This document shows positions 9,380 to 20,086 of a stretch of DNA of 64,000 bases, in pieces. The translations under genes and the position numbers were made by a program. The notes beneath the pieces are model-generated. The model ran no database searches and was not told the origin of the DNA. It was given only the letters and a program-made list of their open reading frames with translations. Position 1 is the stretch's first letter. Every line of letters starts with the position of its first letter. The DNA is from Georgenia subflava (GTDB taxonomy: Bacteria > Actinomycetota > Actinomycetes > Actinomycetales > Actinomycetaceae): the NCBI RefSeq assembly GCF_009193155.1, contig NZ_VUKD01000002.1, positions 372,001 through 436,000 of the forward strand, in the 5' to 3' direction.

Positions 9380-10987
9380 ATGATCCGCGCCCACACCGCT
9401 GCCGACGTCCGGGCGGCCGAGGCGCCGCTCCTCGCCGCGGGGAACCCGCTCATGGCGTCGGCTGCCTTCGCGCTGGCCACCGTCGTGACCGGTGAGCTCC
9501 GCAGACGCGGCGGCCGGGTGTCCGGCTCGGTGGTCCTCCTGCTCGTCGGCGGAGGCAACAACGGCGGCGACGCGCTCTACGCCGGCGCCCATCTCGTCCG
9601 CCGCGGCTGCCAGGTCCACGCCGCCCTGCTGTCCGCCCACGCCCACCCCGGCGGGACCGAGGCGGCCCGGGCCGCCGGCGTGCGCCTGCACGAGGTCCAC
9701 CGTGAGAGCGACCCGGCGGACGTCGTCGTCGCCCTGGCCCGGCGGGCCGGCGTATGGGTCGACGCCCTGACCGGCATCGGCGCCCGCGGCCCCCTGCGCG
9801 ACCCGCTCGGTCCCGTCGTCGCAGCGCTGGCCGCCGAGCGGGCGGCCTGGCCCGACGAGCCGCTCGTGGTGGCCGTGGACGTGCCCAGCGGCATCGGGGT
9901 CGACGACGGCACCGTCCCCGGGCCGGTGCTGCCGGCCGACGTCACCGTGACCATGGGCACTGCCAAGCCGGGTCTGCTCCTGCCGCCCGCGGCGGATGTC
10001 GCCGGCCGGGTCGAGGTGGTCGAGCTCGGCCTGTCCGGCCCGCTCGCCGCCGGCGACGGGCCCTCGGTGTGCACCCTGACGGGCGCCGACGTGGCCGACC
10101 TGTGGCCGGTGCCGGGTCCCGGCGACCACAAGTACTCCCGTGGCGTGCTCGGCCTCGTCGCCGGCAGCCAGACCTATCCGGGCGCCGCCGCGCTCGCTGC
10201 CGCCGGGGCGCTGCGCACGGGCCTGGGCATGGTGCGCTACCTCGGTCCGGAGGTGCCCACGGCCATGGTGCGCCAGCACCACCCCGAGGTCGTGGCGGTG
10301 CCCGGCCGGGTCCAGGCCTGGGTGCTCGGACCGGGGGTCGACCCGGCGGACGTGGCCCGTGCGCAGCAGCTCGAGGAGCACCTCGCCGGTGCGCTCGACG
10401 CGCGCCTGCCGGTGGTCCTCGACGCCGGTGCCCTGGCGCTCGTGCACGAGGACGCCCACCCGGACCTGCCCGCCACCGCCGTGCTCACCCCGCACGCCGG
10501 TGAGCTCGCCGCGCTGCTGACGGCCCGCGGCGAGGACACGGACCGGGACGCCGTCGAGGCCGCGCCGGCCCGGCACGCCCGGCTGGCCGCCGAGATCACG
10601 GGTGCCACGGTGCTGCTCAAGGGCGCCGTCACCGTGGTCGCCGCCCCGGACGGGCCGCTGTACGCCCAGGACGACGCGACCCCGTGGCTGGCCACCGCCG
10701 GTGCCGGGGACGTGCTCGCCGGCGTCCTCGGCGCCCTCCTCGCGGCCTACGGGGACGTCCTGGCCGAGGACGTCCGCGGCGACGTCCCTTCCGACGGCGC
10801 CGGGCTGCCTGCCTCGCTCGCCGCGGCGGCCGCGCTGGTGCACGGTCGGGCGGCCCGCCTGGCCGCGGGGGAGCGCGTCACCGAGGCGGGACCGCGCGGC
10901 TGGTCCCGGTCCCGGCGCGGGGTGCCGATCACCGCCGGTGACGTCGCCGCCGCGGTGCCCGCGGCGCTGCGCACCGTCCTGGGGTGA
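9380..10987 (+). CDS. nnr: Bifunctional NAD(P)H-hydrate epimerase / ADP-dependent NAD(P)H-hydrate dehydratase
   Basis: A 535-residue fused repair enzyme. The N-terminal YjeF/NnrE half (GGGNNGGDAL near residue 60, VAVDVPSGIGVDDG) epimerises damaged NAD(P)HX. The C-terminal ribokinase-like NnrD half (DHKYSRGVLGLVAGS, TPHAGELAALL, LATAGAGDVLAGVLGALLAA) dehydrates the S form back to NAD(P)H at the expense of ADP. The fusion is common in bacteria. ATG at 9380 is chosen because the conserved domain begins right after it (MIRAHTAADVRAAE) and GGGGG precedes it. alr follows 24 bp later, a frequent neighbour. Confidence 0.93.
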   Translation: MIRAHTAADVRAAEAPLLAAGNPLMASAAFALATVVTGELRRRGGRVSGSVVLLLVGGGNNGGDALYAGAHLVRRGCQVHAALLSAHAHPGGTEAARAAGVRLHEVHRESDPADVVVALARRAGVWVDALTGIGARGPLRDPLGPVVAALAAERAAWPDEPLVVAVDVPSGIGVDDGTVPGPVLPADVTVTMGTAKPGLLLPPAADVAGRVEVVELGLSGPLAAGDGPSVCTLTGADVADLWPVPGPGDHKYSRGVLGLVAGSQTYPGAAALAAAGALRTGLGMVRYLGPEVPTAMVRQHHPEVVAVPGRVQAWVLGPGVDPADVARAQQLEEHLAGALDARLPVVLDAGALALVHEDAHPDLPATAVLTPHAGELAALLTARGEDTDRDAVEAAPARHARLAAEITGATVLLKGAVTVVAAPDGPLYAQDDATPWLATAGAGDVLAGVLGALLAAYGDVLAEDVRGDVPSDGAGLPASLAAAAALVHGRAARLAAGERVTEAGPRGWSRSRRGVPITAGDVAAAVPAALRTVLG

Positions 10988-11011
10988 CGCGGCGGTGGGA
11001 GACTGTGCCCC

Positions 11012-12205
11012 GTGAGCCCTTCCCCGCCATCCGTGCACCCGGCGCGCGCCGTCGTCGACCTCGGCGCGATCGAGCACAACGTCCGGACCCTCCGGGCCGC
11101 CGCACCGACGGCCGAGGTCATGGCAGTGGTCAAGTCCGACGCCTACGGCCACGGCCTCCTCCCCGTCGCCCGGGCCACGCTGGCCGGAGGGGCCACCTGG
11201 CTGGGCGTCGCCCAGCTCGCCGAGGCGCTCGAGCTGCGTGCCGGTCTCGACGCCGCCCGGCCGCCCGGCGAGCCGCGTCCCCGCATCCTGACCTGGCTCT
11301 TCGCCCCGGGTGCCCCGCTGGCCCTCGCGCTGGACGCCGACCTGGACCTGTCCGCGTCGGCCCCGTGGGCGGTGGCGGAGATCGCCGCCGCGGCCCGGGC
11401 CACCGGCAGGCGTGCGCGGGTCCACCTCAAGGTCGACACGGGCATGGGCCGCGGCGGCGCCCGGCCGGAGGCCTTCGGCGAGCTGCTCGACGCCGCCCTG
11501 CGCGCCCGTGCCGAGGGCACCGTCGACGTCGCCGGCATCTGGTCGCACCTCGCGTGCGCCGACGAGCCGGACCGTCCCGTCACCGCCCAGCAGACCGAGG
11601 TCTTCGCCGCTGCGCTCGCCCAGGCCGAGGCCGCCGGGGTCCGACCCGAGGTGCGTCACCTCGCCGCCTCGTCGGGGACCCTGCTCCACCCCGGCACCCA
11701 CTTCGACCTCGTCCGGCCGGGCATCGCCGTGTACGGGCTCACGCCGGCACCCCAGGTGGCCGGCTCCGCCGAGCTGGGCCTGCGTCCCGCGATGCGGCTG
11801 GAGGCCCGGTTGACGGTGGTGAAGGCCGCACCGGCCGGAACGCCCCTGTCGTACGGGCACACCGCCACAACGACGGCCGACACCGTCCTGGGCGTGGTGC
11901 CGCTCGGCTACGGCGACGGCATCCCCCGCGCCGCCTCGAACCTCGGCCCGGTCGCCGTGGCCGGGCGCCGCTACCACGTGGCCGGGCGCGTGTGCATGGA
12001 CCAGGTGGTGCTCGACCTCGGCCCCGAGAGCGCCGGCGTGCGGGTGGGGGACGTGGCCGTCCTCTTCGGCGACGGCTCCGACGGCGCCCCCACCGCCGAC
12101 GACTGGGCGGTCGCCGTCGGCACCATCAACTACGAGATCGTCACCCGGCTGGGGGCGCGCGTCCCCCGGGTGCACGTGCCCAGCGCCACTGTGGAGGACG
12201 CATGA
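11012..12205 (+). CDS. alr: Alanine racemase
   Basis: A 397-residue fold type III PLP enzyme supplying D-alanine for peptidoglycan. The PLP lysine is Lys41 in VVKSDAYGHG and the second catalytic base is the Tyr of LSYGHTATT near residue 281; HLKVDTGMGRGG, RPGIAVYGL and VCMDQVVLDL are further landmarks. GTG at 11012 gives the normal N-terminus; GACTGT lies 5 nt before it and there is no clear ribosome-binding site. The stop overlaps the tsaE start by 4 bp, so the two are translationally coupled. Confidence 0.96.
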   Translation: MSPSPPSVHPARAVVDLGAIEHNVRTLRAAAPTAEVMAVVKSDAYGHGLLPVARATLAGGATWLGVAQLAEALELRAGLDAARPPGEPRPRILTWLFAPGAPLALALDADLDLSASAPWAVAEIAAAARATGRRARVHLKVDTGMGRGGARPEAFGELLDAALRARAEGTVDVAGIWSHLACADEPDRPVTAQQTEVFAAALAQAEAAGVRPEVRHLAASSGTLLHPGTHFDLVRPGIAVYGLTPAPQVAGSAELGLRPAMRLEARLTVVKAAPAGTPLSYGHTATTTADTVLGVVPLGYGDGIPRAASNLGPVAVAGRRYHVAGRVCMDQVVLDLGPESAGVRVGDVAVLFGDGSDGAPTADDWAVAVGTINYEIVTRLGARVPRVHVPSATVEDA

Positions 12206-12729
12206 GCCTGACCCTGACAGTCCCCGACGCCGAGGCCGCGCGTGAGCTGGGGCGCCGTCTTGCCACGGTCCTGCGCGCCGGTGACCTCGTGCTGCTCTCC
12301 GGCGACCTCGGTGCCGGGAAGACCACCCTGACCCAGGGCATCGGCTCCGGGCTGGGCGTGCGCGGCCAGGTGGCGTCGCCGACCTTCATCATCGCCCGCG
12401 TGCACCCCGCGCTCGGCGACGGACCCGACCTGGTGCATGTGGACGCCTACCGCCTGGGCTCGCTCGACGAGGTCGACGCCCTCGACCTCGACACCTCGCT
12501 CGAGGACTCGGTCACCGTGGTGGAGTGGGGGACCGGCAAGGTCGAGGCGCTCGCGGAGGACCGCCTCGAGATCGAGATCCGCCGTCCACGGGGCGAGGGC
12601 TTCTCGGCTGCGGGGTCGGAGCTGGCCGAGCTCGCTGCGCCGGCGCCGCGGGAGGTCGTCGTGGAAGGGCTCGGCGCGCGGTGGGCGGAGGTCGACCTCG
12701 GCCGGCATCTGCTGGCGGCGCCGGCGTGA
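12202..12729 (+). CDS. tsaE: tRNA threonylcarbamoyladenosine biosynthesis ATPase TsaE
   Basis: A 175-residue P-loop ATPase that works with TsaB and TsaD to place threonylcarbamoyl on A37 of ANN-decoding tRNAs. Walker A GDLGAGKTTL is at residues 35-44, then VASPTFIIARVH and HVDAYRLGSLDE, and VEWGTGK. The last 50 residues are a divergent tail. It starts inside the alr stop (ATGA) and ends overlapping the next start (GTGA), so all three reading frames are coupled. TsaB lies 0.85 kb downstream. Confidence 0.94.
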   Translation: MSLTLTVPDAEAARELGRRLATVLRAGDLVLLSGDLGAGKTTLTQGIGSGLGVRGQVASPTFIIARVHPALGDGPDLVHVDAYRLGSLDEVDALDLDTSLEDSVTVVEWGTGKVEALAEDRLEIEIRRPRGEGFSAAGSELAELAAPAPREVVVEGLGARWAEVDLGRHLLAAPA

Positions 12730-13562
12730 GCGCGGCCCGGCTGCTCGCCGCGGTCCTCGCGGTCTGCGTCGCGGTCCTCCTCGGTCCGGCGGCGGCAGCG
12801 GCGCCGGCGACGCCGGAGCCCGAGCGGCCGGACGAGACCAGCGTCCCCGGGCCGGTCGTCGTCGACGGGGTGCCGGAGGCCGTCGCCGCATGGTTCCGCA
12901 CCCAGGCGCGTGACGTGGTCTCCGTCCAGGCCGGCGCGGAGCTCGGCCTGGACGCCGCGCAGCGCGAGGACCTCACCCTCGGCGTGGTGCGGCCCGTCAT
13001 GTGGTGGTCGCCGGCACTGCTCGCCGGTACCGAGCTCGACCCGGCGGCAGTCCCGACGGAGCGCTGGACCGCGCCGCTGGAGCTCGACGGCGCCGGTGTG
13101 GGGGTCGTCTTCGCCGAGGCCACCTCCGACGGCGCCGACATGCAGACCACGCTCAGCGACGACCAGGTGCTCGCCGACGCGCTGCTCGCCCTCGCACCCG
13201 AGGCGCCGGCCGTCCACGACGTGCCGCTCGACGCCTGGTTCACCGTGCTCGACGGCGAGGTGCGGCCGCTCGACGAGGCCGCCCGCGAGAGTCTCGCCGG
13301 CTCGGCGCCGCTGGAGGTCTACCAGCCCTTCCTCGCCGAGCGCTACGCCGAGGCCGACACCACCGAGCCCGGCTCCGCCGTCCCCGAGGAACCCGGCCCG
13401 TCGTGGAGCCCGGCCGCCTGGGCCGCCGTCGTCCTGGTCCTCCTCCTGGTCTGGGCCGCCGTGGTGGTGTGGTTGCGCAGGCCGGAGAACGGCGAGCCCG
13501 AGCCGCCCGCCGGACCCCGGCGTGCGCCGCCCCGGCGGCCCTCGCGCGGTGCCCGCCGCTGA
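12726..13562 (+). CDS. Secreted, C-terminally membrane-anchored protein of unknown function
   Basis: A 278-residue product with a clear signal peptide (AARLLAAVLAVCVAVLLGPAAAAAP), a soluble domain of about 200 residues containing VVRPVMWWSPALLAGTEL and WFTVLDGEVRPLDEA, a Pro/Glu-rich stalk, one C-terminal membrane helix near residues 229-252 (WAAVVLVLLLVWAAVVVWL) and a basic cytoplasmic tail. I do not recognise the domain. The GTG at 12726 overlaps the tsaE stop (GTGA). Its position inside the tsaE-tsaB-rimI cluster is unusual; a role in t6A synthesis is unlikely for an exported protein. Confidence 0.78.
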   Translation: MSAARLLAAVLAVCVAVLLGPAAAAAPATPEPERPDETSVPGPVVVDGVPEAVAAWFRTQARDVVSVQAGAELGLDAAQREDLTLGVVRPVMWWSPALLAGTELDPAAVPTERWTAPLELDGAGVGVVFAEATSDGADMQTTLSDDQVLADALLALAPEAPAVHDVPLDAWFTVLDGEVRPLDEAARESLAGSAPLEVYQPFLAERYAEADTTEPGSAVPEEPGPSWSPAAWAAVVLVLLLVWAAVVVWLRRPENGEPEPPAGPRRAPPRRPSRGARR

Positions 13563-13568
13563 GCGCAC

Positions 13569-13574
13569 TACCCT
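13569..13574 (+). promoter_or_regulatory. Leaderless -10 box of tsaB
   Basis: TACCCT ends 7 nt before the GTG of tsaB, starting 7 nt after the preceding stop, with no Shine-Dalgarno. It suggests tsaB-rimI and the sulfurtransferase gene can be transcribed separately from tsaE. Confidence 0.55.
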
Positions 13575-13581
13575 TGGCCGG

Positions 13582-14286
13582 GTGCGGATCCTGTGCCTCG
13601 ACACCTCCGGCGGCAGCGCCGTCGCCCTCGTGGACACCCCGGCCGAGGGGGTGACCACCGTGCTCAGGCAGGCCGCGGGGACCGACCCGCGCCGCCATGC
13701 CGAGTCGCTCGCGCCGCTGATGACGCAGGTCCTCGGCGAGTCGCGCGAGGCCGTCGACGCCGTCGCGGTCGGCACCGGCCCGGCGCCCTTCACCGGTCTG
13801 CGCGCCGGGCTCGTGACCGCTCAGGCCTTCGCGCGGGGGCGGGGCATCGACGTGCACGGGGTGTGCTCCCTCGACGTGCTCGCCCGTCAGGCCCTCGACG
13901 TGCTCGGCGACGACGGCGAGGTGCTCGTCGCCACCGACGCACGCCGCAAGGAGGTCTACTGGGCGCGCTACCGCTCCCTCGGCGCGGACGACGTCGAGCG
14001 GCTCGCCGGTCCGGAGGTCACCACGGCCGAGGCCGCGGCCGCCGCCAACGACCTCGGCGGCGCCACCGCGCCGGTGGTCGTCGGGGCGGGGGCGGCGCTG
14101 TACCCCGCGCACCTGTCCGCCGGTAAGGGGATGCCCGCAGCTCCCGACCCCGCGGTGCTCGCCCGGCTGGTCCGTGCGCGGCTCGCCCGGCGGGCCGCGG
14201 GCGATGACGTCGAGCTCGGCACCGAGCCGCGCTACCTGCGCCGGCCCGACGTCCAGCTCCCGGCCGCCCCCAAGCGGGCCTCCTGA
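13582..14286 (+). CDS. tsaB: tRNA threonylcarbamoyladenosine biosynthesis protein TsaB
   Basis: A 234-residue ASKHA-fold protein, the inactive dimer partner of TsaD in t6A synthesis. Landmarks are MRILCLDTSGG at the N-terminus, HAESLAPLM, AVGTGPAPFTGLRAGL and DARRKEVYWARY. The GTG at 13582 gives the family N-terminus and fits the leaderless -10 box before it. rimI starts 1 bp after its stop. Confidence 0.93.
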   Translation: MRILCLDTSGGSAVALVDTPAEGVTTVLRQAAGTDPRRHAESLAPLMTQVLGESREAVDAVAVGTGPAPFTGLRAGLVTAQAFARGRGIDVHGVCSLDVLARQALDVLGDDGEVLVATDARRKEVYWARYRSLGADDVERLAGPEVTTAEAAAAANDLGGATAPVVVGAGAALYPAHLSAGKGMPAAPDPAVLARLVRARLARRAAGDDVELGTEPRYLRRPDVQLPAAPKRAS

Positions 14287-14287
14287 G

Positions 14288-14785
14288 ATGAGCCCCGGCG
14301 AGGTGCGGCTGCGCCCGCTGCGCCGCGACGACCTCGATCGCGTCATGGAGCTCGAGGACCAGCTATTCGGTGCGAGCGCGTGGTCACGCGGCACCTACAT
14401 CGACGAGCTGGCCGCGCCCGGACGCACCTATGTCGCCGCCGTCGTGACGACGCCGGAGGGGGCCGAGCCGGTGGTCGGCTATGCCGGCCTGGCCGCCGGC
14501 GAGGAGGCGATGGTCATGACCGTCGGGGTGGACGCGGCGTACCGCCGTCGGGGGATCGGCGGACGGCTCGTCGAGGCGCTGCTCGACCAGGCCCGCCACG
14601 ACGGCGCCCGCAGCGTGCTCCTCGAGGTCCGGGCGAGCGACGAGGGCGCCCAGCGTGTGTACGCACGGGCCGGGTTCGCACCGGTCGGGCGGCGCCGCAA
14701 CTACTACCAGGCCGAGCGGGAGGACGCCGTGGTCATGCGCGCGCTCCTGCGGCCCCGGGGCGGGCCGATCGGTGCCGAGCTGTGA
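14288..14785 (+). CDS. rimI: Ribosomal protein S18-alanine N-acetyltransferase RimI
   Basis: A 165-residue GNAT acetyltransferase. The acetyl-CoA loop is YRRRGIGGRLVEAL near residue 85, followed by LLEVRASDEGAQRVYARAGF and the RRNYYQ tail strand that marks RimI. Classical RimI acetylates the N-terminus of S18; in many bacteria its gene sits between tsaB and tsaD, as it once may have done here. ATG at 14288 is 1 bp after the tsaB stop. Confidence 0.9.
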   Translation: MSPGEVRLRPLRRDDLDRVMELEDQLFGASAWSRGTYIDELAAPGRTYVAAVVTTPEGAEPVVGYAGLAAGEEAMVMTVGVDAAYRRRGIGGRLVEALLDQARHDGARSVLLEVRASDEGAQRVYARAGFAPVGRRRNYYQAEREDAVVMRALLRPRGGPIGAEL

Positions 14786-14802
14786 ACCACGAGGAGAAGA
14801 GC

Positions 14803-15669
14803 ATGGACCCGCGGCAGGACGTGCTGACCACCGTCGACGAGCTCGCGGGCGCACTGGGCGGTGAGCGTCCGCCGGCGGTGCTGGACGTGCGCTGGTCGCT
14901 CGCCGAGCCGGACGGCCGGCCCGCCTACCGGGCGGGGCACGTGCCGGGTGCGGTCTTCGTCGACCTCGCCGCCGAGCTGGCGGCACCGCCTGCCGCCGCC
15001 GCGGGGCGGCACCCGCTGCCCGACCCAGCCGACCTCCAGGAGGCGGCCCGGGGGTGGGGCCTGCAGGAGGGTGCCCCGGTCGTGGTGTACGACGACGTCG
15101 GCGGCACGTCCGCGGCGCGTGCCTGGTGGCTGCTGCGCTGGGCGGGCCTGTCGCACGTGCGGGTGCTCGACGGCGGGCTCGCCGGCTGGCGCCGCGCCGG
15201 CCGGGACCTCGCCGCGGGGGAGGAGCGGCCCGCACGCGGCGACGTGGTGCTGCCGCTCGCGGCGGGCACGGCCGGGCCCGGGCTGCCGACCACCGACATC
15301 GACGGCGCGGCCGGCTGGCCGGGCCGCGGCGTGCTGCTCGACGCCCGCGCGGCGGTGCGCTACCGCGGCGAGCAGGAGCCGGTCGACCCGCGCGCCGGGC
15401 ACATCCCCGGGGCGCTGAGCGCCCCGACGACCGACCTCCTCGACGACGCGGCGACGTTCCGGTCCACCGACGAGCTGCGCCGGCGCTTCGCCGCGCTGGG
15501 TGCCGGCGGCTCCGCGCCGGTGGGGGTGTACTGCGGCTCCGGCGTCACGGCCGCGCACGAGGTGCTGGCACTGGCGAGCATCGGGGTGCGCGCGACGCTC
15601 TACCCGGGGTCGTGGTCGCAGTGGTCGGCCGACCCCGACCGGGAGGCGGAAACCGGCGCCGCCCCGTGA
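14803..15669 (+). CDS. Sulfurtransferase with two rhodanese domains (thiosulfate/3-mercaptopyruvate type)
   Basis: A 288-residue tandem rhodanese. The N-terminal domain (AVLDVRWSLAEPDGRPAYRA, HVPGAVFVDL) lacks a catalytic cysteine; the C-terminal domain carries DARAAVRYRGEQEPVDPRAG, HIPGALSAP and the active loop YCGSGVTA with Cys near residue 243. CGSGVTA is the loop type of mercaptopyruvate/thiosulfate sulfurtransferases; the sequence does not settle the donor. ATG at 14803 is preceded by GAGGAGAAG at ideal spacing. It is convergent with the nitroreductase gene, 4 bp apart. Confidence 0.9.
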   Translation: MDPRQDVLTTVDELAGALGGERPPAVLDVRWSLAEPDGRPAYRAGHVPGAVFVDLAAELAAPPAAAAGRHPLPDPADLQEAARGWGLQEGAPVVVYDDVGGTSAARAWWLLRWAGLSHVRVLDGGLAGWRRAGRDLAAGEERPARGDVVLPLAAGTAGPGLPTTDIDGAAGWPGRGVLLDARAAVRYRGEQEPVDPRAGHIPGALSAPTTDLLDDAATFRSTDELRRRFAALGAGGSAPVGVYCGSGVTAAHEVLALASIGVRATLYPGSWSQWSADPDREAETGAAP

Positions 15670-15673
15670 GCCG

Positions 15674-16300
15674 TCAGCGGGTCAGGACCGCCTGCGCCGC
15701 CTCCAGACGGCCCGCCCGGGGACGCTGGGCGGTCGGGTCCGCCGGGTCCGGGGCGTGGCCGAGGTTGAGCACCGCCAGGGTGCGCCAGCCGTTCTCGGCG
15801 TGCACGGCGGCGTCGACGCCGAGCGGGTCCAGCCCGCCGATCGGGCCCACCTGAAGCCCCTCGGCGCGCAGGGCGACGATGAGGTAGCCCAGCTGGATGA
15901 GCGCGTTGGTGCGGGCCATCGCGTCGCGGCGCTCCGGCTGGCCCTCCAGCTGCTCGCGCAGGCCCTCGCGGTGCGGTGCGAGCACGTCGAGGTGGGTGTG
16001 GAAGGCCGGGTCGTAGGCGGCCACGACGCTCAGCGGCGCGGCCAGCGTCTTCGCCTGGTTTCGTGGGCCCAGGTGCGCCACGACCGACTCCCGGGCGGCC
16101 CGGCTCACGAGCGCGGTCAGCCGCAGCGGCTGGATGTTCATCGACGTCGGGGCCCAGCGGAGCTGGTCGTAGGCGCGGTGCACCACGTCCGGGTCCACCG
16201 GCTCGGGCGTGAACGTGTTCGTCGTGCGTGCGCCGGCAAAGAGCAGGTCCAGCGACGCGGCGTCGAGGCGGGTGGGGGCTGCGAGATCGGTCTGGGTCAC
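15674..16300 (-). CDS. Nitroreductase family protein (RutE/malonic semialdehyde reductase type)
   Basis: A 208-residue flavin (FMN) reductase-fold protein. ARTTNTFTPEPV near the start, then RWAPTSMNIQPLRLT (the FMN-binding stretch) and the GPIGGLDP loop match the RutE/HadB-HadC group, which reduces malonic semialdehyde in pyrimidine breakdown; no other rut gene is nearby, so the substrate is open. The GTG at 16300 gives the family length (about 196-210). The frame stays open upstream to 16486, but that extension is unlike the family and would run into the sdhC start. Confidence 0.8.
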   Translation of the reverse strand: MTQTDLAAPTRLDAASLDLLFAGARTTNTFTPEPVDPDVVHRAYDQLRWAPTSMNIQPLRLTALVSRAARESVVAHLGPRNQAKTLAAPLSVVAAYDPAFHTHLDVLAPHREGLREQLEGQPERRDAMARTNALIQLGYLIVALRAEGLQVGPIGGLDPLGVDAAVHAENGWRTLAVLNLGHAPDPADPTAQRPRAGRLEAAQAVLTR

Positions 16301-16465
16301 GTCAAGGTCAAACCCGTCCGCGGGCCGAACACATCCCGCAGCCTCGGTGAGGTCCCCCACAGAGGAACCAGCAGAAGAGTGTTCGTCCACGGTGAGGACG
16401 GTCGCTGAGCGAACAGAATGTCGCCTGACGGTCGAGACGGTGCGATGGTGTGAGGCAGGACTCGG

Positions 16466-16471
16466 TACGAT
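16466..16471 (+). promoter_or_regulatory. Leaderless -10 box of sdhCAB
   Basis: TACGAT ends 7 nt before the ATG of sdhC with no ribosome-binding site between. The 178-bp gap shared with the divergent nitroreductase gene holds nothing else I recognise. Confidence 0.55.
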
Positions 16472-16478
16472 CGAGACC

Positions 16479-17174
16479 ATGGTCACGACCCCTGTGCCGA
16501 CGAAGCCACGCCGCGCGAGCTACACCACTGTCGCCCTCAAGTGGGCCATGGCGATCACGGGCATCCTCTTCGTCCTGTTCGTGCTCGCGCACATGTACGG
16601 CAACCTCAAGGCCTTCTCCGGCCAGGAGGCGTTCGACGGGTACGCGCACAGCCTGCGCGAGCTCCTCTACCCCTACCTCCCGCACGGCGGGTTCCTCTGG
16701 ATCCAGCGGGTGGTGCTCGTGGTGGCGCTCGTCGTGCACGCGGGCTCGGCGTTCGCGCTCTGGTCGCGGGCCAAGAAGGCGCGCGGCCACCGTTACGTCC
16801 AGCACAAGCGGCTCGTGCAGACCTACTCCGCGCGCACCATGCGGTGGGGCGGCGTGATCGTCCTCGCCTTCGTGGTCTTCCACATCCTGCAGTTCACGAC
16901 CATGACGATCGAGGTGGGCGGCAGCTTCGACAGCCCCTACGAGCGTCTCGTGGTGGCGTTCCAGCACTGGTACGTCTACGTCGCCTACCTGATCGCCATC
17001 GTGGCGCTGACGATGCACGTGCGCCACGGCGTGTGGAGCTCGCTGCAGACCCTGGGCGCCTCGGACCGCACCCGCCAGCGCGCCATCAACGTCGCCGCCT
17101 ACCTGGTCGCGGCCGCGCTCCTGGTCGGGTTCATGCTGCCCCCGACGGCCATCCTGCTCGGCTTCGTGAACTGA
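16479..17174 (+). CDS. sdhC: Succinate dehydrogenase/fumarate reductase cytochrome b subunit (b558 family)
   Basis: A 231-residue membrane protein with five predicted helices, of the single-subunit dihaem cytochrome b558 type that anchors SdhA-SdhB and passes electrons to quinone. Candidate haem histidines lie in [32 protein letters not shown] and [11 protein letters not shown]. There is no separate SdhD, as expected for this type. ATG at 16479 fits the leaderless -10 box. First gene of sdhCAB; 13 bp to sdhA. Confidence 0.92.
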   Translation: MVTTPVPTKPRRASYTTVALKWAMAITGILFVLFVLAHMYGNLKAFSGQEAFDGYAHSLRELLYPYLPHGGFLWIQRVVLVVALVVHAGSAFALWSRAKKARGHRYVQHKRLVQTYSARTMRWGGVIVLAFVVFHILQFTTMTIEVGGSFDSPYERLVVAFQHWYVYVAYLIAIVALTMHVRHGVWSSLQTLGASDRTRQRAINVAAYLVAAALLVGFMLPPTAILLGFVN

Positions 17175-17187
17175 GGAAGAAGAATCG

Positions 17188-19172
<1,985 letters not shown>

Positions 19173-19176
<4 letters not shown>

Positions 19177-19916
19177 AGATCACCCTCAACGTCATGCGCC
19201 AGGCCGGCCCGAACGACGAGGCCCGGCTGGTCGCCTACGAGCTGGTCGGCCTCTCCGAGGACATGTCGTTCCTCGAGATGCTCGACGTCCTCAACGAGCA
19301 GCTCACCGAGCGCGGCGAGGACCCGGTGGCCTTCGACTCCGACTGCCGCGAGGGCATCTGCGGCATGTGCGGCATCGTCATCAACGGTGTGGCGCACGGT
19401 CCCGAGCGCACCACCACCTGCCAGCTCCACATGCGGTCCTTCAAGGACGGCGACACCATCACCCTCGAGCCCTGGCGTGCCTCGGCGTTCCCGGTGATCA
19501 AGGACCTCGTCGTGGACCGGTCCGCGTTCGACCGCATCATCCAGGCCGGCGGCTACATCTCGGTCAACACCGGTGCGGCCCCGGACGCGCATGCCACCCC
19601 GGTGCCGAAGGCCGACGCCGACCGGGCCTTCGAGGCCGCCGCCTGCATCGGCTGCGGGGCCTGCGTCGCCGCCTGCCCGAACGCCTCCGCGATGCTCTTC
19701 ACCGCCGCGAAGGTGACCCACCTCGGGCTGCTGCCGCAGGGACAGCCCGAGCGCGAGGCCCGGGTGGTCAACATGCTCCACCAGCACGACGTCGAGGGCT
19801 TCGGCGGCTGCACGAACATCGGCGAGTGCTCGGCGGTGTGCCCCAAGGAGATCCCGCTCGACGTCATCGGCACCCTCAACGCCGACCTCGGGCACGCCCT
19901 GGTCCGCAACAAGTAG
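19173..19916 (+). CDS. sdhB: Succinate dehydrogenase/fumarate reductase iron-sulfur subunit
   Basis: A 247-residue ferredoxin-type subunit carrying three clusters: [2Fe-2S] ligands in [10 protein letters not shown] plus a later Cys in TTCQLHMR, [4Fe-4S] in [12 protein letters not shown] and [3Fe-4S] in [14 protein letters not shown]. It carries electrons from the flavin to the cytochrome. The GTG at 19173 overlaps the sdhA stop (GTGA). The operon ends here with a perfect hairpin 13 bp downstream. Confidence 0.96.
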
Positions 19917-19929
19917 GCCTCGACGACGG

Positions 19930-19960
19930 CGCAGGCCCCGGTCCGCGACCGGGGCCTGCG
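19930..19960 (+). terminator. Terminator of sdhCAB
   Basis: CGCAGGCCCCGGT and ACCGGGGCCTGCG pair over 13 bp around a 5-nt loop, 13 nt after the sdhB stop. Confidence 0.75.
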
Positions 19961-20074
19961 GCGTCCCTCGGGGACCCCTCGCTGTGACGGCCGGTGCGGC
20001 TGCACCGTCGGCGGGGCACCCTCGCTGCGGCCTGCGCCGCCCCGTCCGTGGACAGGTCGCGGTCGCACGCCGAC

Positions 20075-20080
20075 TACCCT
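20075..20080 (+). promoter_or_regulatory. Leaderless -10 box of tsaD
   Basis: TACCCT, identical to the tsaB box, ends 6 nt before the GTG of tsaD. No Shine-Dalgarno is present. Confidence 0.55.
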
Positions 20081-20086
20081 GGGACC

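Noticed and set aside
9362-12175. 937-codon minus-strand frame opposite nnr and alr
   Set aside because: Low-complexity composition and no motifs; both plus-strand genes are certain.
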